Source: Sphingomonas sp. HMP9
Lineage (GTDB): Bacteria > Pseudomonadota > Alphaproteobacteria > Sphingomonadales > Sphingomonadaceae
Length of the DNA: 64,000 nucleotides
Reading direction: 5' to 3'
Assembly: GCF_013374115.1 (NCBI RefSeq)
Contig: NZ_AP022673.1
Location: forward strand, 2,938,001 to 3,002,000
Shown: positions 47,832 through 56,636 of the stretch, in pieces
How the letters are laid out: each line of letters starts with the position of its first letter
How positions within the stretch are numbered: position 1 is the first letter of the stretch
Program-made: the position numbers and the translations under genes
Notes under the pieces: generated by a model
Told to the model about the DNA's origin: nothing
The model's database searches: none
What the model saw: the letters and a program-made list of their open reading frames with translations, nothing else

Positions 47832-48454
47832 GCCGCCTCCTCGACCGGCGCTGCATCCACGCGCGCGCGCCCGACGATCGCGGCGACGGTGTTCTTGCTG
47901 AGACTGAGATCGCGGGCGATCCAGCGATAACTGCGGCCTTCGGCAACGAGTGCCAGCACCTTGGGCGCGAGCCGGTCCGATTTAGGACGGTCGCCGATTT
48001 GCCGACCGAGCTTGCGTCCCCGTGCCCGCGCTGCGGCGAGACCGGAGCGGACGCGCTCGCTCAGCATGTCGCGCTCGAACTGCGCGATGCCGGCGAGCAT
48101 CGTCGCCATCATCCGCCCGTGCGGCGTATCGACTTCGAAAGTCATGCCGCTCATCGCGACCACCGACACCCGCCAGCCCGACAGTCGGTTCAGCGTATCA
48201 AGCAGATCCTGCGTCGAACGCCCCCAGCGGCTGAGTTCTGTGACGAGGATCGCATCGATGTGGCGCGCCTGGGCCAGTTTCATAACCTCGGCACGTGCCG
48301 AGCGGTTGGCCTTCATGCCGGACGCAGTTTCGCGGAAGACCTCTACCACATCATATCCGCCACGCTCGGCAAAACCGACAAGATCGCGAAGCTGCCGCTC
48401 GCACGACTGGTCGGCGGTCGAGACACGGGCGTAGATGGCGGCGCGTTGTCCCAA
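47828..48454 (-). CDS. tnpR: Tn3-family resolvase (serine recombinase)
   Basis: About 208 residues with AAIYARVSTADQSCERQL (catalytic Ser), VTELSRWGRSTQDLLDTLNRL, MLSERVRSGLAAARARGR and a C-terminal helix-turn-helix (YRWIARDLSLSKNTVAAIV). The TTG at 48454 is favoured because GGAAGG lies 5 nt upstream; a GTG at 48496 is the longer option. It is divergent from tnpA across the presumed res region (48455-48548). Confidence 0.9.
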   Translation of the reverse strand: MGQRAAIYARVSTADQSCERQLRDLVGFAERGGYDVVEVFRETASGMKANRSARAEVMKLAQARHIDAILVTELSRWGRSTQDLLDTLNRLSGWRVSVVAMSGMTFEVDTPHGRMMATMLAGIAQFERDMLSERVRSGLAAARARGRKLGRQIGDRPKSDRLAPKVLALVAEGRSYRWIARDLSLSKNTVAAIVGRARVDAAPVEEAA

Positions 48455-48548
48455 TTGAACCTTCCCGAAATCAGGCCCCAAAAACCCTTGATTCACGCGG
48501 GGCCAGTGTTGTCCAAAACAGACTTCTGTTCAATCGGGACAATGCCGC

Positions 48549-51446
48549 ATGCCCAGACGCCATATCCTGAGCGCGCGGCATCGGTCGGCGTTGCTCGACC
48601 TGCCGACCGACGAGGCGTCGCTGCTGCGGCATTACATCCTGGCGGATGACGACCTGATCCATATCGACCGGCGACGCCGGCCGGAGAACCGGATCGGCTT
48701 CGCACTGCAACTCTGCGCGCTGCGCTATCCCGGACGGATGCTGGTGCCGGGCGAGGTGATCCCGCTTGCTGTGTCCGCCTTCCTCGGCGCCCAGCTCGGT
48801 ATCACCGGTGACGCGCTCGTTCGCTACGCCGTTCGGCGCCAGACCCGCCAGCAGCACATGGAGGTGCTGCGCTCCATCTACGGCTACAGGACGTTCCCCG
48901 GTCAGGGCGCGCCGGCACGGGCGTTCCGCGACTGGCTGTTCATCGAAGCCGAGCAGGCACGTTCGAACGACGATCTCGCCCGGCGCTTCATCGCCCGCTG
49001 CCGCGAGACCATAACCATTCTGCCGGCGATCACGACGATCGAGCGGTTGTGCGCCGACGCGCTCGTCGCGGCCGAACGTCGGATCGAGAAGCGCATCGCC
49101 ACGCGCCTTGATCCGGCCGCTCGCACTCGGCTCGACCGGCTGACGACCGAGATGCTGCCGGGGGCAATCAGCCGCTTCATCTGGCTGCGCCGGATCGAGC
49201 CGGGCAATAATTCCGCCGCGGCGAACCGGCTGCTCGACCGATTGGAGTTCCTGCGCGCGATGAATCTCGATACCGGTCTGCTCGCCGGCGTCCCGCCGCA
49301 TCGTGTCGCCCGGTTGCGCCGACAGGGCGAACGCTACTTCGCCGATGGCCTGCGCGATCTCAGTGCCGACCGGCGTCGCGCCATCCTCGCGGTCTGCATC
49401 ATCGAGTGGGCCACCGCGACCGCGGATGCGGTGATCGAGACGCATGACCGGATCGTCGGGCGCACCTGGCGCGAGGCGAAGCAGCTGCATGACGCACGCG
49501 CCGCGGAAACCAGAAATGGGGTCACTGCGACGCTGGGCGGGTTCGCCGCACTCGGCCAGTCGCTGCTCGAAGCGCATGGCGACGGCGCGTCGCTGGAGGA
49601 TGCGGTCGCGCGTGCAGCGGGATGGGAGCATCTCACCCGCCTCGTCGCTACGGCCAGGACACTGACGGACACGCTCGGCGACGATCCGCTGGCCCATGTC
49701 GATCAGGGCTATCACCGCTTCCGCCGCTATGCCCCGCGCATGCTGCGCTGCCTCGACCTCGAGGCCGCGCCGGTCGCCCGGCCCTTGCTGGACGCAGCGA
49801 CCGCCATCGCGACCAAGGGCGCACTTCCGACGACCGACGATTTCCTGCGCCCACATTCCAAATGGCGGCGACAATTGCGGGCGAAGGGCGACGATGATGC
49901 GCGCCTCCGGGAAGTCGCGGTGATGTTCCACCTGCGCGACGCGCTGCGCTCGGGCGACATATGGCTCGACCGCTCGCATCGTTACGGCGACCTCCGCCAC
50001 GTTCTTGTGCCGATGGCGGTCGCGCGCGCCGCGAAGCTGGCGGTCCCGCCCGACCCGCATGTCTGGCTCGCCGACCGCAAGGCGCGACTTACCGATGGCC
50101 TTGCCCGCCTCGGTCGCGCGGCGCGCAACGGCGCGATCCCGAAAGGCAGCATCGAGGGTGGCACGTTGCGCATCGATCGCCTGACCGCCGATGCCCCGGA
50201 CGGGATCGATGACCTAGTGCTCGACCTGTATCGACGCCTGCCACCCGTCCGCATCACCGACCTGCTGCTCGAAGTGGATGCCGCGCTTGGGTTCACCGAC
50301 GCCTTCACCCATCTGCGCACCGGCGTACCGTGCGGCGACCGGATCGGCCTGCTCAACGTCCTGCTCGCCGAGGGGCTGAACCTGGGACTGCGCAAGATGG
50401 CTGAGGCGTCCAACACCCACGATTATTGGCAGCTTTCCCGCCTCGCGCGCTGGCACGTCGAAAGCGAAGCGATCGATCAGGCGCTGGCTCATGTGGTCGC
50501 CGCGCAAGGAGCGCTGCCGATGGCAAGGGTCTGGGGCATGGGCACCACCGCATCGGCCGATGGCCAGTTCTTCTCTGCCGCGCGGCAGGGCGAAGCGATG
50601 AACACGGTCAACGCCCGCTACGGCAACGATCCCGGCATCAAGGCCTATACCCATGTCAACGACCGGTTCGCGCCGTTCGCGTCGCGGACCATCCCCGCGA
50701 CCGTCAGCGAGGCACCCTATCTGCTCGACGGGCTGACGATGAACGAAGCCGGGCGGCGGATCGAGGAGCAGTACGCCGACACCGGCGGGTTCACCGATCA
50801 TCTGTTCGGGATCAGCGCCATGCTCGGCTACCGCCTCGTGCTGCGCATCCGCGACCTGCCGTCCAAACGGCTCTACGTGTTCGATCCCGCCGCCACGCCG
50901 AGCGAGCTGCGGCCGCTGGTGGGCGGGAAGGCGCGCGACGCGTTGATCGTCTCCAATTGGCCCGACCTGTTCCGCTGCGCGGCCACCATGAGCGCGGGGC
51001 AGGTCGCGCCGAGCCGCATCCTGCGCAAGCTTGCCGCCTATCCGCGCCAGAACGATCTGGCGGCCGCACTGCGCGAGGTCGGCCGGATCGAGCGGACGCT
51101 GTTCATCATCGAATGGATCCTCGATGCCGGCATGCAGCGCCGTACGCAGGTCGGCCTCAACAAGGGCGAGGCACACCACGCGCTCAAAAACGCCTTGCGC
51201 ATCGGCCGCCAGGGCGAGATCCGTGACCGCACCACGGAGGGGCAGCACTACCGGATCGCGGGACTTAACCTGCTCACCGCCATCATCGTCTACTGGAACA
51301 CCCTGCATCTCGGCCATGCCGTCAAAGCCCGACGCCGCGAAGGGCTTGATACGCCCGATCACCTTCTCGCCCATATCTCACCGCTCGGATGGGCGCATAT
51401 CCTCCTCACCGGCGAATACCTCTGGCCCAAGGATACCGCCGCTTAG
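48549..51446 (+). CDS. tnpA: Tn3-family transposase
   Basis: The 965-residue protein has the family N-terminal DUF4158-like region (RRHILSARHRSALLDLPTDE, RRPENRIGFALQLCALRYPG) and the C-terminal DDE core: Asp in GTTASADGQFF, Asp in YTHVNDRFAPF and Glu in LNKGEAHHALKNALRIG. It ends just inside the right inverted repeat. Full length and intact, so the 7.7-kb transposon could be mobile. Confidence 0.95.
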   Translation: MPRRHILSARHRSALLDLPTDEASLLRHYILADDDLIHIDRRRRPENRIGFALQLCALRYPGRMLVPGEVIPLAVSAFLGAQLGITGDALVRYAVRRQTRQQHMEVLRSIYGYRTFPGQGAPARAFRDWLFIEAEQARSNDDLARRFIARCRETITILPAITTIERLCADALVAAERRIEKRIATRLDPAARTRLDRLTTEMLPGAISRFIWLRRIEPGNNSAAANRLLDRLEFLRAMNLDTGLLAGVPPHRVARLRRQGERYFADGLRDLSADRRRAILAVCIIEWATATADAVIETHDRIVGRTWREAKQLHDARAAETRNGVTATLGGFAALGQSLLEAHGDGASLEDAVARAAGWEHLTRLVATARTLTDTLGDDPLAHVDQGYHRFRRYAPRMLRCLDLEAAPVARPLLDAATAIATKGALPTTDDFLRPHSKWRRQLRAKGDDDARLREVAVMFHLRDALRSGDIWLDRSHRYGDLRHVLVPMAVARAAKLAVPPDPHVWLADRKARLTDGLARLGRAARNGAIPKGSIEGGTLRIDRLTADAPDGIDDLVLDLYRRLPPVRITDLLLEVDAALGFTDAFTHLRTGVPCGDRIGLLNVLLAEGLNLGLRKMAEASNTHDYWQLSRLARWHVESEAIDQALAHVVAAQGALPMARVWGMGTTASADGQFFSAARQGEAMNTVNARYGNDPGIKAYTHVNDRFAPFASRTIPATVSEAPYLLDGLTMNEAGRRIEEQYADTGGFTDHLFGISAMLGYRLVLRIRDLPSKRLYVFDPAATPSELRPLVGGKARDALIVSNWPDLFRCAATMSAGQVAPSRILRKLAAYPRQNDLAAALREVGRIERTLFIIEWILDAGMQRRTQVGLNKGEAHHALKNALRIGRQGEIRDRTTEGQHYRIAGLNLLTAIIVYWNTLHLGHAVKARRREGLDTPDHLLAHISPLGWAHILLTGEYLWPKDTAA

Positions 51447-51479
51447 GGTGTCATTTCGCCCTCAGCCGGAACCGACCCC
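51442..51479 (-). repeat. Tn3-family terminal inverted repeat, right
   Basis: It ends ...CAGCCGGAACCGACCCC at the outside with inner TTAGGGTG. It overlaps the last codons of tnpA and abuts the truncated second tnpA. Confidence 0.85.
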
Positions 51480-52747
51480 AGCCTGGCGCCCTGATGCACC
51501 GTCCGCAGCAGCTCGATCGACGCAAGGATCTGATCGGTCGGGCGAAACGACCGGAAGCTGAACGCCGCGAATACGAGCCTGGCGACGGCGCGCAGCGATC
51601 TCTGGCGACCCACCAGTTCGTCGAACTCGTCGTGCCTGTCGGGATGAACGAGACCGGAGGCTACCGCGACGCTGGTCTCCAGCGCCTCCCACCCGAGCGT
51701 GCCGGCGATCGCCGCGCCGAGATCACCGCCGCTCGTGCGCGCCGCCAGCAGCGCCCGGCCGAGCTGGACATGATCGACCGCGACGCCAGTCAGTATATCG
51801 GCCTCGCGCAAGCGCCGCTCGTTGCGGCTCCACTCCGCCTTACGCCGGGCGGTGCCGAGGAGCCTGCCGAACAGGTCGATTGCCAGGTCGGTGAGCGCTG
51901 CCTGCCGCTCGATCACGAAGGCGGTCAGCGTCGCATAGCGGCGGTCTGCCGAGAAGCGCTGCATCTCGCGGGCGTGGAGGATGCGCGCTTCCTTGGCGAT
52001 GACGCCGTAGCGGTTGGCGTGGATGGTTTTTCGCCGTTCGTCGGTGATCCCTGCGCGGCGCACGACCTCGAGCCGGGCGATCACCGCCTTGAGGCTTTTC
52101 GTTCTGGCGCCTTCGGGTGCATCGGCGATCCAGCCGAGCATGGTTCGCTCTCCGCTCCGTTCGCTGAGCAACTCGTCCAGGCTGGCCAGCGTGGCCGGGC
52201 TGAGGTCGGCGATCAGATGTCGATACGCCTGTCGCCGCGCCATGGCGCGACCAGCCAGCGCAAGTCGCTCGATCAGGTCCGCGCCCGGGACAACAATGCG
52301 CGCGGCCTTCAGCGCGTCGATGACGGCGAGTACGATCGGTTCCCCCTTCTCCGTGGCCACCGCGCCGATCGCTGCCGCTCGGATACACAGGCGATAATCG
52401 CGCTCCTGCATCGTCCGCAGGTCCAGTTGGGCCACGATCTCGGCCAGATGCTCGCGCCGGGTCTCGTCACGCCGGGCGTAAAGCTCGAACACGACCGGAT
52501 CGATGCCGATCTGGTCGGCGACCGTATCGAGGACAGCGACCGGGATCGTCTCGCCCGAGCGCAGTGGCCGCCCGAGATCGCGCACCAGCGCCAGCTGCAC
52601 CGCGAAGCCCAGCCGATTGTGGGATCGGCGACGACGCCTGGCGAAGGCGACATCCTCCGGCGTGAGCGCGTAGCGCGCGAGTGCCTCCTCGTGGGTGTCG
52701 GGAGGCTCGAACAGAACCGATCGCGCCTGAGCATCCAGAAATGCCAC
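51480..52747 (-). pseudogene. Second Tn3-family transposase, N-terminal half only
   Basis: About 422 codons from a GTG at 52747 (AFLDAQARSVLFEP, then HNRLGFAVQLALVRDLGRPL). The frame enters the 7.7-kb transposon at 51480 and stops within its inverted repeat. The catalytic DDE half is missing. It differs in sequence from the intact tnpA (for example VVFELYARRDETRREHLAEI versus VRYAVRRQTRQQHMEVLR), so it is a separate transposon. Confidence 0.88.
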
Positions 52748-52764
52748 GCCGGCGATCCGCTCAG

Positions 52765-53370
52765 TCAGCCGGTGATCGCAGGCTTGTCGGCCGCCCCGGC
52801 CCCGGCCCACCCGGTCCGCTTCAGCATGTCGATCAACGTCGAGCGCGGCACCTTGAAGCTGCGGCATATCGAGGCCTTGCTGGTGCCGCCCTCCAGCGCC
52901 GCCAGGATCTGGTCGATCTTCTCAGCATCGATCGTGGGCGGTCTGCCGCCCTTGCGGCCACGTCGACGCGCCGCGGCGAGTCCTGCGTTGACGCGCTCGG
53001 TGATCAGTGCCCGCTCATATTCGGCGAGCGTGCCGAATAGGTTGAACAGGAAGCTGCCATGCGCATTCGTGGTGTCGATCGCTTCGGTCAGCGACCGGAA
53101 GGCAACGCCGCGCTGTTTCAGTTCCTCGACGATGCGGATCAGGTGCGACAGCGACCGGCCGAGCCGATCGAGCTTCCAGACGACGAGCACATCGCCTTCG
53201 CGCAGATCGGTCATGCACGCTTTCAGGCCCGGTCGATCGTCGCGTACGCCCGAGGCGCGATCCTGGTGCAGATGCCGCTCGTCGATACCCGCGCCGAGCA
53301 GCGCGTCACGCTGCAGATCGACCGACTGGCGATCGTCGTTGGTGGAGACCCGCATGTAACCGACCAGCAT
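52765..53370 (-). CDS. tnpR: Resolvase of the second Tn3-family transposon
   Basis: About 201 residues from the ATG at 53370 (MLVGYMRVSTNDDRQ, catalytic Ser), with VWKLDRLGRSLSHLIRIVEEL, RALITERVNAGLAAARRRGRKGG and a C-terminal helix-turn-helix (SKASICRSFKVPRSTLIDML). The frame is also open to a TTG at 53379. It ends 17 nt before the truncated tnpA in the same direction and appears functional. Confidence 0.9.
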   Translation of the reverse strand: MLVGYMRVSTNDDRQSVDLQRDALLGAGIDERHLHQDRASGVRDDRPGLKACMTDLREGDVLVVWKLDRLGRSLSHLIRIVEELKQRGVAFRSLTEAIDTTNAHGSFLFNLFGTLAEYERALITERVNAGLAAARRRGRKGGRPPTIDAEKIDQILAALEGGTSKASICRSFKVPRSTLIDMLKRTGWAGAGAADKPAITG

Positions 53371-53371
53371 A

Positions 53372-53430
53372 TGCGACAAACCCCGAAATAGACGTTGTCG
53401 CGCATCCTAGCGGTCCGACAGGGTTTGTCG
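53372..53430. promoter_or_regulatory. Candidate res site of the second Tn3-type transposon
   Basis: Two dyads lie directly upstream of tnpR: TGCGACAA ... TTGTCGCG (53372-53403) and CGACAGGGTTTGTCG (53416-53430). They share the GACA/TGTC arms expected of resolvase subsites. Confidence 0.65.
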
Positions 53431-53527
53431 TGCGAAATACGGGGCTTTTCGGAGGGTGGATCAGCAGTCGCCGAGTGGTGCGCGGAAATCAGATGTTTGC
53501 CGTTGTCCTTAATCGCACCGTCGACGC

Positions 53528-53566
53528 GTTAGCGTACACGGCTGAAGAAATTCCCACGGAGCCCCC
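53528..53566 (-). repeat. Outer inverted repeat of the second Tn3-type transposon
   Basis: Read inward (minus strand) it starts GGGGCTCCGTGGGAATTTC and has GTACGCTAAC at positions 30-38, the same layout as other Tn3 family ends. It marks where this transposon stops, about 160 bp beyond tnpR. No matching partner end remains in the window. Confidence 0.7.
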
Positions 53567-53658
53567 TATCGGTCCTCTTTGCAGACCGGCTTACAACCGA
53601 CGTGATGCAAAACTTTTGATTTTCGCATCAAGAATGAGCTGTTGAACCCGAACTCTGC

Positions 53659-53678
53659 CTTTCCCAAAATCCGATGCT
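53659..53678 (+). repeat. Dispersed intergenic repeat, copy 0 (partial)
   Basis: CTTTCCCAAAATCCGATGCT matches 18 of 20 bases of the copy at 56590-56609. It lies in the spacer before the diguanylate cyclase gene. Confidence 0.6.
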
Positions 53679-53863
53679 GTTTTGAGATTCAGTCGCGCGA
53701 CCGCCAAGCGCCGTGCATCGAATACCGACCTGCTCGCGATCATTACGTCTGAAAGAGCCGTCGGTTGGACCGAGAAAGGCGTGATCTTCATCGCCCGTTA
53801 GGTGCCCAAGGCTTACGAACCACTCCGACGTCTTGATGCGTTGCGTATCTCGGGAGTAGCGGT

Positions 53864-54802
53864 TTGAAGCCTTGGGCACCTGACGACGCGAAGGCATCAG
53901 CCGTCCTCCAATTGATCGCGGAGCATTCCAGCGATGTCATTGCCCTTGTTGGGCCTGACATGACCTTCAGCTATATTTCTGGATCCTCCGAGCGGTTGTT
54001 TCTCAGATCGCCGTCCGAAGTGATCGGGCACCCTGTCTTCGAGTTCGTATTCCACGAAGATCTGCCTACTCTCGTTGAAGCTAACCGGGTCGTAATGGGT
54101 GGCGGCTCGAACGATGCGACGGTCATCGTGCGAGTCATTCGCGGCGATGGCTCCCTGCTCTGGGTTGAAGTAGCCTCAAGGGTTGTCGAGAACCTGAAGT
54201 CGGGGACCCCGGGGGACCGAGCGGTCATCATGCGCGACGTATCTCAGCGCAAGGCTCTCGAAGACGAGTTGCGTGCCATGGCGATGAAGGACGGCCTTAC
54301 CGGTCTTGCCAATCGCCGGGCGTTTGATGAGGCGCTTTCGGGAGAGTGGAAGCGGACGCTTGTTGCCAAATCACAGCTGTCGCTGCTGATCGCGGATATC
54401 GATCACTTTAAGAAGTTCAACGACGCTCATGGGCATCAGGTGGGGGACGATTGCCTCCGCAGCGTGGCAACGGCGTTCCTTTCGGCAACCAGCGCCGATA
54501 AAGATGTGGTCGCCAGATATGGGGGTGAGGAACTGGCCGTCATACTACCTGACGCTAACCGTGATCATGCTATGGATGTCGCTGAACATATCAGGGCTGC
54601 TGTCGAGGCGCTGCAAATTCCCCACGGAGTAGAGGTAGGAGGGGTAATTACCGTCAGCATCGGCGTAGCTACCGCTCTCGCCCGTGACGGTGCAACAGCC
54701 GTAATGCCGCAGACTTTGCTGACCTCTGCCGACCGCGCACTATACCTCGCGAAGGAAGCCGGAAAAAACTGCTGCAAATCAGCGCTTTTGCTGGCGAGCT
54801 AG
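53864..54802 (+). CDS. PAS-GGDEF diguanylate cyclase
   Basis: 312 residues from a TTG start with GGGAG upstream. A PAS domain (about residues 10-125, FSYISGSSERLFLRSPSEVIG, ending in a DVSQRKALEDEL linker) precedes a GGDEF domain (about 140-305) with KDGLTGLANRRAFDEAL, ADIDHFKKFNDAHGHQVGD and the active-site loop YGGEELAVILPDA. It should make cyclic di-GMP, the second messenger that often controls polysaccharide output. No membrane helix and no EAL domain. Confidence 0.92.
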   Translation: MKPWAPDDAKASAVLQLIAEHSSDVIALVGPDMTFSYISGSSERLFLRSPSEVIGHPVFEFVFHEDLPTLVEANRVVMGGGSNDATVIVRVIRGDGSLLWVEVASRVVENLKSGTPGDRAVIMRDVSQRKALEDELRAMAMKDGLTGLANRRAFDEALSGEWKRTLVAKSQLSLLIADIDHFKKFNDAHGHQVGDDCLRSVATAFLSATSADKDVVARYGGEELAVILPDANRDHAMDVAEHIRAAVEALQIPHGVEVGGVITVSIGVATALARDGATAVMPQTLLTSADRALYLAKEAGKNCCKSALLLAS

Positions 54803-54873
54803 CCACAGCTAATTAGCTAATGGAGCTGTTGAAACACGCCCGCCCCATAAAACCTGGCCATCCCGTAAACGAT

Positions 54874-54921
54874 CGTTTTGGGAACGCCTGAGCCGTCTCG
54901 ATCGCCGTTCCCAATCGGGAA
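54874..54921. repeat. Dispersed intergenic repeat, copy 1
   Basis: CGTTTTGGGAACG (54874-54886) followed by CGTTCCCAATCGGGAA (54906-54921). Both modules recur in inverse order and orientation at 59915-60021. Confidence 0.75.
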
Positions 54922-54941
54922 TCGATTAGCGCGCACCGGGA

Positions 54942-55007
54942 TTGTTCCAACTGCCGCGGGCGGTTCTGACATCACCACGCTGCAACCTGCGCATTGAGTT
55001 GGAACAA
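54942..55007. repeat. Long-spaced inverted repeat upstream of marR
   Basis: TTGTTCCAACT (54942-54952) and its exact complement AGTTGGAACAA (54997-55007), 44 bp apart. It may be a structured leader or the footprint of a lost mobile element. Confidence 0.5.
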
Positions 55008-55026
55008 AAAAGCCTGATCTCCATTT

Positions 55027-55042
55027 TGACAGTATAGTGTCA
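55027..55042. promoter_or_regulatory. Candidate MarR operator overlapping the promoter
   Basis: TGACAGTATAGTGTCA is a near-perfect palindrome (TGACA-N6-TGTCA with TATA in the centre) ending 2 nt before the marR ATG. A TTGACA sequence overlaps it. Autoregulation by the downstream MarR protein is the likely purpose. Confidence 0.65.
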
Positions 55043-55044
55043 TA

Positions 55045-55563
55045 ATGAAAGCAGGCTGTCTTTTGCCCCATCAAGACAACACCGTGCGCGAGCTGGCGCT
55101 GACTATATTTGCCGCGAACGGCCGCCTTGTCGGTGCCGGGAACGAGCTGGTCGCGCATCTCGGCCTGACCAGCGCCTGGTGGCAGGTGCTGGCGGCGTTG
55201 CGTTATTCGCCTTTCCCGCTACCGACCGCCTCGATCGCTCGCAACATGGGCCTGACCAGGCAGGCGGTGCAGCGCATCGTCGATGTGCTCGCCGAACGTG
55301 GGCTCGTCGAGTTTCAGAGCAATCCGCATCATCAGCGCGCCAAGCTGGTCGTGCTAACGCCCGCCGGCCTTGAGGCAGTCACAGGCGCGGAAAACGTGGT
55401 CGCGCCCTTGGATCAGGCCATCCTCGACCGGATCGGGAGCGAACGCTTGCAAGCCGCGATCGCCACGCTGGACGAGATGATTGTCATCATTTCCGAGCGG
55501 CTCGACGGTGTCGAAGACGCGTCGTCCTCCATCCCCCACAACCTCAAGGAAACCCTGCCATGA
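55045..55563 (+). CDS. MarR-family transcriptional regulator
   Basis: 172 residues with a winged helix: LTSAWWQVLAALRYSPFPLPTASIARNMGLTRQAVQRIVDVLAERGLVEF and the wing NPHHQRAKLVVLTPAG. It probably represses itself and the overlapping oxidoreductase gene (ATGA overlap at 55560) and responds to a phenolic or oxidising ligand. The operator candidate just upstream supports autoregulation. Confidence 0.9.
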   Translation: MKAGCLLPHQDNTVRELALTIFAANGRLVGAGNELVAHLGLTSAWWQVLAALRYSPFPLPTASIARNMGLTRQAVQRIVDVLAERGLVEFQSNPHHQRAKLVVLTPAGLEAVTGAENVVAPLDQAILDRIGSERLQAAIATLDEMIVIISERLDGVEDASSSIPHNLKETLP

Positions 55564-56423
55564 TCCTGGTTCTAGGCGCCACGGGTGGCATCGGCGGTGA
55601 AGTATGCCGGCTACTGAAGCATGAAGGCACGCCGTTCCGGGCGATGGCCCGCAAGCAGGAGCAGATCGACTGTTTCCACAAGGACGGCGTAGACGCCGTG
55701 CGCGGGGACCTCGACCGGCCCGAGACGCTGACGGCCGCGATGACCGGCATCGACACACTGTTCCTTGTCACCGCGCCCACCCAGGCCCAGGTCGCTCAGG
55801 AGACGGCAGCGATCAACGCCGCCAAGCGCGCCGGGGTGGGCCGAATCGTCAAGATATCCGCTTCCGACTGCAATGTTCGCTCAAAAATCCCGTGGGCCAA
55901 GTCGCACGCGCTGATCGACCATCATCTGCGCGCATCGGGGGTCGAATGGACGATCCTAATGCCGACAGCATTCATGCAGAACTTTCTTTGGTTCACCAAG
56001 CCGGTCGCGAAAGGTTATCTTCCGCTCGGCGCGGGCAAGGGTTCGGTCTCGTGGATCGACACGCGCGACATCGCGCGGGTCGCGGTCACCGTGCTGATGC
56101 AAGACGGACACAGCCGCGCGACCTACTTCCTGACAGGCCCCGAAACCTTCGACATGGCGGAAGCGGCTCGGCAACTGGCGAAGGTAACGGGACATGGCGT
56201 GCGCTACCTCGATTTGCCTGGTCCCGTCTTCCGCACGGTCCTGCGCCTCACCGGCAACTCGCGCTGGATGGCCAACGGGTTGGTCGCGCAGTTCTCCGAC
56301 ATGGTGGCGGGCCATCACGACATTGATCCGACGGGCGAGGTCGAGCGCCTGACCGGACAGCCGCCCAAGGATTTCGCGACCTTCCTGCGCGACCACCGCG
56401 ATGCATTCGCCAAGGCTGCTTGA
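55560..56423 (+). CDS. NmrA-type NAD(P)-binding oxidoreductase
   Basis: 287 residues with the N-terminal Rossmann loop ILVLGATGGIGGEV, GDLDRPETL and TLFLVTAP, then VGRIVKISAS and WTILMPTAFMQNF. The family includes NmrA/QOR2-like quinone reductases and redox sensors; the catalytic Tyr of classical SDRs is not evident. It is translated from the 4-nt overlap with marR, so it is the direct target of that regulator. Substrate unknown, possibly a quinone or aldehyde. Confidence 0.85.
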   Translation: MILVLGATGGIGGEVCRLLKHEGTPFRAMARKQEQIDCFHKDGVDAVRGDLDRPETLTAAMTGIDTLFLVTAPTQAQVAQETAAINAAKRAGVGRIVKISASDCNVRSKIPWAKSHALIDHHLRASGVEWTILMPTAFMQNFLWFTKPVAKGYLPLGAGKGSVSWIDTRDIARVAVTVLMQDGHSRATYFLTGPETFDMAEAARQLAKVTGHGVRYLDLPGPVFRTVLRLTGNSRWMANGLVAQFSDMVAGHHDIDPTGEVERLTGQPPKDFATFLRDHRDAFAKAA

Positions 56424-56453
56424 CCCGCCAGCCCTCCGTCAAAAGGATATATC

Positions 56454-56558
56454 GTGCAACTGGATGTCCCTTCCTTTGCAGGTCCCATCGTGGTGACCGG
56501 CTACCGCGAGCGGACGTTCGTTCTGTCGCGGGAGCGCACCGATCGTATTCTCGTTTGA
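56454..56558 (+). CDS. Possible 34-residue peptide or gene remnant
   Basis: From a GTG with AAGGA 7 nt upstream the frame reads VQLDVPSFAGPIVVTGYRERT … and stops at 56558. It follows the NmrA-like gene by 30 bp. It may be a residual 5' end of a lost third gene of the operon. No similarity recognised; weak support. Confidence 0.3.
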   Translation: MQLDVPSFAGPIVVTGYRERTFVLSRERTDRILV

Positions 56559-56589
56559 TGCTGTGGCTTGGGTTTCGGGAAGCTCTGGG

Positions 56590-56620
56590 CTTTCCCAAAA
56601 CTCGATGCTCAATCGGGAAA
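56590..56620 (+). repeat. Dispersed intergenic repeat, copy 2
   Basis: CTTTCCCAAAACTCGATGCT followed by CAATCGGGAAA, in the space between the marR operon and the convergent tetR gene. Confidence 0.65.
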
Positions 56621-56636
56621 GACGGGCTGGGAGAGC

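Larger units (their letters stand above)
43775..51479. mobile_element. 7.7-kb Tn3-family transposon with subtilase cargo
   Basis: Both 38-bp inverted repeats are present (43775-43812 and 51442-51479), each starting GGGGTC at the outside with the inner CACCCTAA. Inside are a full tnpA, a tnpR, an unknown gene paired with tnpR, a secreted serine protease and a coupled pair of unknown genes. The outside 5-mers TTAGA and AGCCT do not match, so the ends have been shuffled or the element moved by recombination. Its right end interrupts the tnpA of another Tn3-type element. Confidence 0.85.

Noticed and set aside
48471..51374. Long open frames antisense to the intact tnpA (529 and 386 codons on the minus strand)
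   Set aside because: They mirror the high-GC third-position pattern of the transposase and carry no domain; the plus-strand frame has full Tn3 motifs.
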